This document shows, one piece after another, positions 22,573 through 34,500 of a stretch of DNA of 64,000 bases. Source of the stretch: Lates calcarifer (Eukaryota; Chordata; Actinopteri; Centropomidae); contig NC_066852.1 of the NCBI RefSeq assembly GCF_001640805.2, forward strand, positions 2,804,274 to 2,868,273, in the 5' to 3' direction. Each line of letters starts with the position of its first letter. The stretch's first letter is position 1. The position numbers were made by a program, and so were the translations under genes. Under the pieces are notes generated by a model. It saw only the letters and a list, made by a program, of their open reading frames with translations, had not been told where the DNA came from and made no database searches.

Positions 22573-25500
22573 CTTTTCAGAGGACACAAGAGCAAAGTCT
22601 GTCTATCAGGTTTAGAGCTGAAATAACTAACTGAACACAGCCCACACAATCTCTGCATGCTCTGTTCTTTACTGGTGGAACGTTTAACTACTCAACTAGT
22701 GTGAACCAGATACACTGACTCTCTGATGCTGCACAGTGGCCACAGATGTAACAGTCTACAAACAAAACAATTTAGCTAAAAGTGGATTATGTAACTGCAG
22801 TAAATCATCACAGATATGATGCCTAACTGATGGAAATGAACACTGTTCCCTGAACACCATTCTGATTTTAAGTAGAAAATGAAAGGCTCCTGCTGCAACG
22901 TGGGACCGGCTGTGTGTCCGATTTGGGCTATTTTCCATTATCTCAAATCAGTGTTGTACAGGGAACATCACATCAGGGGAGTCTGGTGATGGAAGCAAGT
23001 CTGTGTCCCAGCACACACAAACTACAACTGGAATAATTTAATCCAATTTTCCATTAGTGAATTGCATCAGAGATTATTTATAAAAGCTGAAGTGTTCAGC
23101 TGCAGTTACCAGCAAGAGGGAAATTAGCTGCTAATTCACCATGGAAACAACACAACTTTTATAATGAGCACGAAATGTTCATCAGAGTAACACACTTTAA
23201 TCAATGATGGACCATTATGCAAAGTCTTGTGTTAATGGCACTGACTTTATGCACCTGATGTGTCAGGCTGGTCCCTTTGGCTCAACTCTGGTTCGGATCA
23301 TTAGCACCTATGGTATGGTATAAATCCTGAGAACTGCTCTGTGCTGTAGGCAGGAGCGATGATCACACCTGGTATAGTGTATACACGTGGCAGTAGTGCA
23401 GCAGCTGTGAGATGTAACATGTTGCTTTTTACCTTCCTGCCCTTGTCGTTGTCTGGTAGAAAACAGAAGCGAGGGAAGCCTCTACAGGTGTATGGCTGTC
23501 CTGGGTTGGGGTGCTCCGGGCCCTGGTGGATGAGAACAAAAACGGACTGATGAATGAAAAGCTATAAAGCTTAATACTTAACATCAGTTGGAACCATAAA
23601 ATAATCCAATAAACTGTGCTTTTGTAGATTGTTAACATCAGTGCAACAGCTCAATACAAATCAGGTTCAAGTTGCTGTAACGTTAGATCAGTGGCACAAA
23701 CTGCTCTTTGCTGCAGTTTATCTTCACTCGTGGTTACAGCAGGACACAAAAAGAAATGAAGGTTTTCCCAAAAGAATGTAATAAAGGAGGGTGTCACTGT
23801 AAACTGAGGAGAATGCTCCTCCACAGCTGAGCCTGAACATCAATCTGTTAAAAATTTATTTGGAAAACCCTGGTTATTACTGAACAAGCTTTAGTCCAGA
23901 CTGTAGTTTGTCCTCCAGACGTTTTCTTTCTTCAGTTTCCCCAATTTAAAATGTAATGCACCGTGTTGGCCCAAACATTAAATGTCCTTTACTGGCACCT
24001 GTTCACACAAACAGATTTTCTGAAGATATAAAATACTTCCAGACTAGTCTTGCTCGGAAAGAAAGTCCTCATCCTTTTAAGTGTTTCCTCTTGTAGAAGT
24101 GAAACATGAATGTAAATCCCACATTTCTGTTTATCAGTCACAGACTGTTGAGTTGGGCTCATGGAAGCAGTCTGAATGATTTTCTCTGGCTTTTCAGCTC
24201 TTCATCATGACATTCAGTGACACAGATAAATTATTTGGTCCCCTGTCCATTTCCGCAGTTAAGCCATCTGGAAATGCTTTCGACTTGTTTTTCACAAGTT
24301 TGGAATTTATTTCCTCTGTGGCAGCAAAACATTTAACACGAGCCATTAGGAACTCCCATGGGGTTGACTGAGCCAGCTAAACCCAAACCCTAACAGACCA
24401 GTAGACTTCCTTATAGCGAAACCTGCTGGCCCAGCAACCCATAATGCAACACTTCCTTTAGGAGTGTTACACTGCTACTCCCTGCAATCAAAAAGAATAT
24501 CTGCTGTTGTGAAAACGTAATTCTAGACCTTGAACATGATAACACTCTTTTAGACATATTTTCCAGAGAAAAATATTGATGCCAATACAGTGCTAATATC
24601 TGCTACTGTGTTTAAAATCAAGACTACCTGGAGGCCGCTGCCCAGGTTGCTACTGCCTAGAGAGGGCTGCTTGAACAAACACTAATATTTTTTGATAAAT
24701 AAACACTAATTTTCAGCTGCATACACTCTGAAGCTGAGTCATACTGCTTTGCATATTTTGTAGAGAACAGCAGCCTTCTCCCTGTGGATGAAACGTTAAA
24801 CTCCATGAAAGCATAATTAATCATCCACAAACGGGGCAAAAAACAATCTGTTTTTTTCTTAAGGTTCATAAGGAGACTTGGGACATCACGTGTGCTGCAG
24901 TAAATCAGAGTGCTAAAAATACAGTTTTTATGCTCAGATTTTGCAACCCTGGTAATAGATAAATGATTACTGTAAAATGAAAGATTAGGGAAAAACCTAA
25001 ATGGAGGTTGAAAAATGTTGGGCTGGATTTAACAGTAAATTCTTAACATGTGGAAGGAATCATGAAATTCTGTTGTGGGCCAGATCTGGTTCCCAGAGCC
25101 AGTATTTGATACCCCTGCCTTAGTGTGTATTTTCAGGCACATACTTTATCTTGTCAGAATGAAAACACAGTGTGCAGAGGTACCTGTATGCCTGGAGGTA
25201 TGCTGTAGATAATCTGGATGGTCCCACAGTCTGGGTGACCTGGCAGCGACTGGGCAATGCTGTAAATTTCCATCTTGCCTTTGGGCTGGGTGCCGGTCTT
25301 CTCTCCGTAGATTGTCTTACACGAGGGGCACTGCAGGCTGCCGTCCTGAGGAGAAAACACGAGCAGAGAGCCTTTTAAACTGGACCAATCAATACAAACC
25401 AGGTAAGTGCTGATCAAATATGCATTGATCTACTGATGAGACTTTTGTTTCACCATTCTGTCTATCAGCAAGTCACTGTACCTCTGCTGTGATCAACAAG

Positions 25501-28500
25501 GACTCCACGGATGTTTGTACAAAATGTGAGCGATGTGTTACGCTTGGTATTAAGTTTTATACTATACCTTAAATAAACGCTAAACACAAACTTGTCAGAT
25601 ACATCTGTACTTACAGTGTACAGTCAAAAACACTAGTTACTATGGGTTCAGTACCTTTGTTCCATTGTTATACATGGCCAGCATGCAGAGCATATGCAGG
25701 GTGTGACCACATTTGATGAATTTCCCCACAGTGTCTGACAGGATGCTCTGGCCTCCCTCCTCTGTGGATGGTGTCTCATAGCCGGATGGATTGGACAGTT
25801 GATCCATGCAGATAATGCAGTCCTGAAGGGGAATTCTGTGTTTAGTGTTAGTCACTAAAAATGCATTTAGTCTTACATTGTAGGGCCAGCAACAGCCATT
25901 ACAACAATCTAAGACTAATCCACCCATACAAAAGACCACAAATTAACCTTTTTTTAACTTTATGTCTGTGATGTCGACCCTGCTCCTGAAACATTTACCT
26001 CATCCGGCACTCCAGCCACCACCTCCATGTAGCGCTGAATCACCTCCTCAGGTCTCTGAGCTGAGGCTGGAAGAGGGACAAAGCAGAAAACACAAAACGG
26101 TGAAGGAGCTGAGACAGGCCTGACGCTACAACGAAAAGCCCCATCAACTGCCATGGAAGAAGCCACACAAAGTATGAGACGACAGTGAGGTGAGATGAAA
26201 TGCTTTTCTCTGTGATATCAAATAATTCCCAAACTTTATTTTACTCTGCTTCTGATAAATATTAAAGCAAATGTTGTGGGATGAATGAACCACACACAAT
26301 TAATGAATGACAATGATTAGCATGAGGAATGGAGACACTTAATGCATGTATCCTCCATATTCTCTCACATACACACATACATGTGAGTGTCAAGTCTGTT
26401 TAGGGAACAACTGACAGCTCTGTTTAATTCCAGCGAGCTGCTTTTCTCGGCTGAGTAATGAGGAAATCTGATCAGATTCCAGACATGAATACTGTTAACG
26501 TCTAACACAGGTATTCAGGTTAGGTAGTGGTAGACAGTGAGTGGAGGAAGTGTCATTTGTGGTCATGACAACGCAGAGATGGAAAAAAAACAGGCAGAAA
26601 CAAAGAGGCAGCGATGAAATGAAGCTCATTATAAAGATGAGCAACAAAGCATGGAAGACTATTTAAATGAGCTGAGGTGCATTAAAACACATCATGTGCT
26701 TTTTGTTTTGTTTGGTGATGGCCAACAAACAGTATACATTTATTTATGAGCGATACCCCTTAAATGCACATCAAGTTTGACAGTGAATATGATGTACAGT
26801 ATGCCCAAAGGTTGATTTAAGAGAAAGTCTCAGAATGTCAGAACGCCAGTCTACATTTTTAGACAACCCAAGACGTCGTCGAATGTCTTGTTTTGTGCAG
26901 TGAACAGTCACAAACCAAGGAAAAGAAGCCAATTCTTCCATTTGAGAAGCTGCAATCATCAAATCTTTGGCCATTTTTGCTTGAAAAATAATTTAACATA
27001 ACAACTGGCTGCCAATTCATTTGCTGTTGATCAACCAATAGATTAATTGACCAATCAATGCAGCTTCATACTGCAGCAGTGTCTCATGGAGCATGTGACA
27101 ATGTGACTAGCTGCAGATCAGTGATGTCTTCTACACCAGAAGCTAATGATCATCCACAAACTGATTTGCTGATGATTACAGACAGCTGACAGATCAAAGT
27201 AAAGTCCAACATAAAGTGTGTTGGTAGGGTGTTGTTCCCATCTGTCTGTCTGTAGATATGTGATTAGACTTCCTTTCAAACATGGTTTTTGTAAAACATT
27301 GTAATACTATATTTGCACAGCTTAAGGCATTGTTTGTACTTTTCCACAGCACCTCCTTCTGTTGGTGATGATGGTCAGAGAAAGGCTGTACAAAAAGTGC
27401 TGCACCTCGCATCAGTGAGAGCTGACCAAAAACCATGGAGAACTTTATGGTGAGTAAGCAGCTGATATTGACAAAAACAACTGGAATGAAAGTGGAGGGG
27501 GTAGCAGCAGAGAGGTCAGTGACAGTCAGAGGTAGTCTGGTTTGAAAAAGTCAGTTGGAAAGCACACTGGGAAGCCTAATTTTGCACAGAGTGCACTTGC
27601 AGCAGCACTTTTTTCAACTAAAACAGAAATAGAGTAGTGTGAACACGGTGTATGAACACTGAAAGACAAATGAAAGAGAGTCTGATGCAGGATGAAATGT
27701 TCCTCAAGCCTTTGATGATAACTGCACCAAAAGAGAAAAAGAGGTGGAGGAAGGGCTGGTGGCGTGGTAGCTACCTCTCCTGTGCTGCCTCTTTGCTCTC
27801 CTAACTGAACTGCTGCTGCTGCTGCTGTGGGGCTTGCTGGGCCTGCTGGCTGGGGGGAGGAGAGGAGGAGGAAGAGAGAAAGGAGCAGGTTGCTGCGGTG
27901 GCGGAGGCGGCGGCGGCTGTAGCTGCTGCTGCTGCTGCTGCTGAGGGAGGGGGGCAGTGGTGAAGTGCACGCCGAGTCCCACTGCTGACATCAAAATGGA
28001 GGCCATGCCTGGAGCGGGGTGGGGTGGGGTGGGATAGGGTGGGGTGGGTTGGGTTGAGGTGGGACGGGGCGGGGCAGAGTGGGGCAGGTGAGGGTTGAGA
28101 GCAAGTGGAGATATGCAGGAGTAGAAAGGAACAAATCAAAGGTATGAGAAATGTAGCAGCAGCTGATGTCTCCACTGCAACTCTCACTCACAGACAAAAC
28201 ACTGGAGTCAGACACAGCATTAAGACCTTTCAAAGTAAAACCAACCTGATATTTGTTCAGCATTTGGCCTTGTTTATTTGTTGCCTATGAAGCAGAGTGC
28301 TTCTTAAAGTTGAGTTTGCAAGCAGACCAATCAATCAGCGAACTAAGTGAAATGGTTTTCATGATGAGAGCAACAATCTTTGTGACTGGGCACAGTCATT
28401 TATTAATCTCGGGCAGTCATGGAGGCAGCAGAATTTATTTTGTGTTTGACAAACAAAGTGTGTAAAATAAAGCAGTGATTATCATTAATGTTCACTCCTG

Positions 28501-31500
28501 ACTAATGAGCATTAGAACTGTACGTCTGGAGAAGAAACCACACGAGTAACCTTCCATTTGAAATCATTCACCAGAGTCATGGCTCAGTGCTTTTCACTGA
28601 TGAGGTTCTGGTCTCAGAGCTTCCTCCAAGCTGACTGTATTGACTCAGTCAGTTTATCACCGGTAAGAAAATTAGTAATAATTTCAGTGGACAGTGTGTG
28701 TGCAGCATAAAAAACACTGACTTCCATGCATGTTAATTGGCTATTTGTTGGCACAAATCTTTTCACTGCTGTGATATTCCATTGGCGTTTTTACTGTAAC
28801 TCATCGAGCACTATCATACTGGGTGGAGCCTCCCTTTGCTCTAACAACGACCTCGGTTCTTCGTGGCATGAGTTCCACAAGATGTTGGAAACTTCCCTCT
28901 GCTCCATGTTGATATGATAATATCACATCACTTCTGCAGATCTGTCAGCTGCACATTCATCTCTCTTCTCACCACATCCCAAAGGTGTTCTGTTGGATTC
29001 AGGTCTGGTGACTGTGGAGGCCACTGAAGTAGTAGGTCCACGAATTCAAATTCTGACCCTACCATCTTCATGCATCATCTGAAATCCAGCTTCTTCAGGC
29101 CAGGTTGTTTTTTCAGTTTGAACCTGTGCCAGCTGCAGCCTCAGATATCTGATCTTTGTCTTCCTCTGGTGCAGCTCCTTCCACCCTGATGGTTTATGTA
29201 CAGTCCATTCTGAGATGCCTTTTCTGTTCACCACAGTTGTAAAGAGTGGTTGTCTGAGTTACTGGAGACTTTCTGTCAGCTCTCATCAACAAAGTATTTC
29301 CATCCACAGAGCCATCACTCACCGGATGTTTTTTGTTTCTGGTACACTAAAAACTCTAGAAAAAACCCAGGAGATCTGCAGATTCAGAAATACTTGAACC
29401 AGCCTGTCTGGCACCAGCACTCATGCCACGGTCTGAGATCCTATTTCTCCCCCATTCTGATGTTTGATGTGAGCATTAAGTGAAGCGTCTGACCTGTATC
29501 TGCACTGCTGCCACATGACTAGCTGACTGCATAACTGCATTAATAGGCAGGTGTACAGGTGTTCCTAATAAATCGCTGAGTGTGTGTCACTGATAAATAT
29601 GCAAACATGGAACAGCTTTAAATAGCTGTACATGTATATGTAAATTACCCTGAGTTAGAAAAGCAAATAGGAAATCTTTGAGAACCGTATAGAGAGAAAT
29701 GCCTTACAAAATAAGGTGAGCACTGAGTAAGCCTTTCTGTGCTTAATTGAAAACAACTGCAAGTGAGCAGGTGAAACATTTGTCACACATTTAATTCACA
29801 CGCTGCACATTCAGCTTCCTCCAAGCCACGGCAACAAGTGCTGCTCTCTGTGCTGTCTCATTTTGCCACCTTAAGAAATAAATCAATTTTTACATCAACA
29901 TTCAATTTATCTGACAGAAATCCAGATGATCTGAACTAACAGATTCATTTTATAGGGACGTATTGTGCTAGTTTTATGAGCAATAGTACATGTACTTGTC
30001 TATTATGTTGTTTAGCCTTGAGCTGTCAATCAAAAACCAGGGTGCGTGGAGCTGAGGGACAAAAACTTCAAAAATCTTTCAGTACGAAGACTGAAAACTA
30101 AAGTCAATCATGCTTTTGCATCCAGGGCCAAGTGCTTTGTACAACATGAGGAAACCTGCTGCTCTCAACAAAAGACAAGCCTGTGTGGGGGCTGATTTCA
30201 TATAAACTGGGCCAACAAACTGCATCATGTTGTTTCTTGTTGAATGGAAGCCTCTCTGATGGTTCAAACAATAAAAGGGACATTATTTTCCCCAGTCTTT
30301 TCAGTTTCATGCTTTTTTTTGTTTGCTAACATTTAGAGTGTGTTCTTTTTTATTTTTAACTCCCTCCTTCATGTCATTCCTAAACAGACTGACACCCACA
30401 AGACAAATGCAGAAGGCTGGCACATAAATCACTAACATTACACTGAACAAAACCCGTAACCAGCCCAAAAGTGTGGTGCAGAGCAGACTGAGCAGAGGTA
30501 ACGATGAGGATGGATGGTTAGTGACCCGTTTACCTGCCAGGGCAGAGCTCACGCTGGTGGATCCATTCAGCTGCACAGAGATGGAGGGAACACTGCAGGA
30601 CAGGAAACAAAGACGGTGGCATTCAGTCAGTAAAAAACAGCAACAATGAACCAGACAGAGAGAACAAAACAAAGACTATGGGAACTATGTAAGTTTCCAG
30701 TCCACCTCACAGGATTAGAACGTTTAAGTACAGTGACATGAGGAACAGCTTTGGCACCAGATCAAGATAAAATAAACCTTCTGAATTAACTGTAACTTAT
30801 GTCTCTGAAAAACAACTATGACTATGAGTCTGAGGCTGATTAACAACAAAAACTCAACATCGACTGCATATGCATTCTGCAACTAGGGAGTGTGACTCAA
30901 CAGCCAATTTATTGATGGATATGCACCCAGCAAATTTGTTCTCTGTGCAAAACAACCTCCCAGGAAAAACAATGAACAACTGTCAGTGCTGAGGTATGAT
31001 GGAACTCTAACACAAATCCAGTTCAGGGCTGCAATCAACAATCATTTTGCTCACTGATTGATCTGTTCATTAGCTCCTCAATCAACAACTAGTCTATAAA
31101 AAGTGACAAAACGATGAAAAATGCCTTTCTGGGTTTCCCAAAGCCCAATGAGATGTCTTCCAACTGTCTGAAAGTATTACATTTATGTAAAACTGAGACA
31201 GCAGCAAATCCTCACAAACACAATCCTCGAAGATGGATCCAACAAATGCTTGGCATTTTATCTTAAAGAGTAACTTACATGCTTGATCGATTATCAAGAT
31301 TACTGTTTTGTCTTCTGTCACACAACTCAACAAATCAGTGTTATAGTATTAATCAAATTTATCTTTATTTTTGTAGTCAATGAATCCTATGTTGTAACCA
31401 TACAAAAAGTAATAATAAGTTGTATTTGAAAAAAAAAAAAAGTGTGAAATAACATTTCCAGAAGATCAAAATTCCTGTATGAGCACACATCAGCCAAATA

Positions 31501-34500
31501 AGAGGATATGGTAACACAATAGGAGGAAATGTGTCACTGATAAAATGAGGCCCTCTCGACATCAGTTAACCTACTGTCCAAAGGAAGCTGTGGGCTGCAT
31601 GCCTGGTGTCTTAATGCACTACATGAGCTGTAACAGTAACCATATATGTATATATACACACACACACACACACACATATATAACTGATCTATATCTAAAA
31701 CGGAAATCTCTCATTTACCAAAGTATTCAGAGGCTTAAATTCAGTACTTTGTAGAAGCCTCTTTGGCAGGAATTACAGCTATGAGTCTTCATGGGTCAGT
31801 CTCTACAGGGTCTGCACACCTGGATTTGGGCAGTTTATCCCATTCTTCCTGACAGATCCTCTGAAGCTCTGTCAGATTGGATGTGAAGTGTCTGCCATCT
31901 TCAGGTTTCTCCACAGATGTTATGTAGGGTTTAAGTCAGAGCTTTGGCTGGGCCACTCAAGGAAAGTCAGAGACTTGTCCCACAGCCACTCCAGCACCTT
32001 GGCACCACCATGCTTCATCACAGGGATGGCATTATCCAGGAGATTGGCAGTGCCTAGTGTTTGCCAGACTTAGCATCGGGAACTGAGTGGAGTGGAGCCA
32101 AAGGAGTTAAATGTTTTACCTCATGAGACCAGAGAAACTTTTCCCTCATGCTCTCAGAGTCTTTTTTTAACGCTGTCTGGCAAACTCCAAGTGGCTGTCA
32201 TATACCTTTTACTCAAAGTGGCTTCCATCTAGCCACTCTATCATAAAGGCCTGATTGATGGAGCACTACTGAGATGGTCATTCTTCCAGCAGGTTTTCGC
32301 CTCTCTGCAGACGACTGACCACTGGATCGATCTATGCTTTGCCACAATTTTATCTCGACAGTACAGAGGTCTTCATAGTTTGGTTTTTGTCCTGACATAA
32401 TGGACATAGTGACCTACGCGGCCTGTGCTTTTCTAGACTATGTCCAATAAATTCAGTTTTCCATTAGTGGACTTAAGTAAGGTTCTAGAATCATTAATGG
32501 CCATGATCTGATTACTTTTCTTAATATTAGATTCCAGTTTTTGGTTTTCAGTAAATCTGCAAAATAATCTGAAAGCATGTTTCAGCTTTGTCATCATGTG
32601 TTACTGAGTGCAGACTGATGGGCAGTGTTATCCATTTAAAAAGAGGAAGAGGTCTGAATACTTTCTGAAGCCACTGTATACTGGATAGGTAGAGCTCTAT
32701 TATCTACTATCAGCTAATATAATACATACTGTTATTCACTACTGGTAGCAACACCTTCAGAGCTACTATTGAGAAGTGTGAGAAATCACTACAAAAATGA
32801 GTTAACACAGACCACAGTGTGTGCTAGGCAGAGAGCATCTAGCATTTTACAATTCTGTTATTGATTTCCAGTGGCTGAGAATAGACTAAATGAAACTTAA
32901 TGTGGAAGAAAATTGGAGCCCAGAGAAAGTGTAAGTGAACTGCATATTCATAACACCACTTAAGTAAGCAATTTATCTTTGAAAGCAGTTTTCTATGCTG
33001 TTAGGAGCAGAAAATAAGGCAGGCTGGGTTTGACACAGACAGAGGACTCACACAAACTGAGCCAAAACAAGCATACCACTGCAGGCTGCAGCGACAGATC
33101 ATTTTTTGTCATTCCTGTTTAACAGGAAAGGTTAAAGTGGAGACAGACAGGAAAGACAAAGGCAAAGAAGGGGGGCATGATATGCATCCCCAGACAGCTA
33201 ACTGAGTCAGAGGAGCTGCCACAAACCTGTCGGTACTGAGCTACAAAGCAAACCACAATCCAACACAGATGTCAGATACCAACCTTAACCCATTTGCACT
33301 GGCAGAGCTTGTCAGAAGCGGCGCAGACAGCTGACTACCAGAAGGTGGTGGAGGCCAGGGGCTGCCCCAAGACATCCCTCCAACAGAGAGGGGTCTCCTA
33401 GGATATGGCGAGTAGACAGAAGTGGGGTGAGCTGCTGCAGCCCTCCCTGTCCCTTGCAGGCTGGGCCGGTTCAGACTCCCCGATGAAAAGGAATGTCGTG
33501 AACGGCTGGGCATGGGTCCTGTGCTGACTGTGGCTCAAACACTGCTGGCAGGAGCACGCAGGGCCCGAGGGGATGGCCGGGGGGCCAGAGGAGGCCAGTG
33601 GGTACGGGAGGTTACACTGGCGTCGCACCTGCCGTCTGAAGCCTGTGGCTTTGTTGACTTGGGCCAGAGATGTGAGATCCACTATGTAATTGTATCCATG
33701 CGGGCCCAAATCAGCTGTGCCTTGGCGGGCCTGATAGCTGTGCTCCAAAAGGATAGAGGTTCGAGTCTCATATGGAGTCCATCCTCCTTCATCATTGGCC
33801 CATTCCCAGTAAACACCACTACCGAGGCCTGAAGACTGGGCAAACAGGGACCGACGTACTGACCGGGTCTTTCCTGAAAAGAAAAGAATGATTTTTAATG
33901 AATACACTTAAAACTGCTGCACTGTGAAAGCCTTAGATGTAAAAAACAAACCCACATTTTCAGCCAGATTCCCACAGTGGGAATATAACAGAGATCAGCT
34001 GAGATTCCTTATATGTAGATGACAGCAATGTAAACCTAATCCTCGCCTTGATGCAAGCTCATCCCTCATGGCAGACACTTCAGTCATTTGGCTAATGCTG
34101 CTGCTTGATGGATTTGTTTGAGAGGCCTGTCTTAACGTAGTCTGGAGGAGCAGTGAAGCTGTTACGCGCCTGTTATAACACCGGTTTATCATTGTGAATT
34201 TACAAGCTCCATTACTCCTTATTCAAACTAGTTAGCACGGATCAGCTGAGTTAAAACAAGCAAAACTATGTGTAATGTTACACACGTCAACAATGTGATG
34301 AGTTACAGCAAGGTTGTGTGAACAAGTTAGCTAACATGAGATGACACAAAGGAATTTCAGAGTCATCCAGCTTCATAACTTCATCCTGTACTTGGCCAAT
34401 CTTGGTTTGCAGCAATGTAAACACCAAAATAACAGCGCCCCTGTAAGCTAACGCTAAGAGGCTAGCGTTACAGCCAACCGGGCCCGGTGTATTTACAAGG

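Noticed and set aside
28105..28290. Open frames around 27801-28290 in other frames
   Set aside because: Shadows of the dtx2 exon 4 low-complexity region and the adjoining G/C-run array.
33522..33545. A 19-nt GT...AG stretch whose removal would restore the dtx2 frame
   Set aside because: Far too short to be a spliceosomal intron in a vertebrate.
33512..33832. 106-codon frame on the + strand
   Set aside because: Antisense shadow of dtx2 exon 2. The opposite strand carries the WWE domain.
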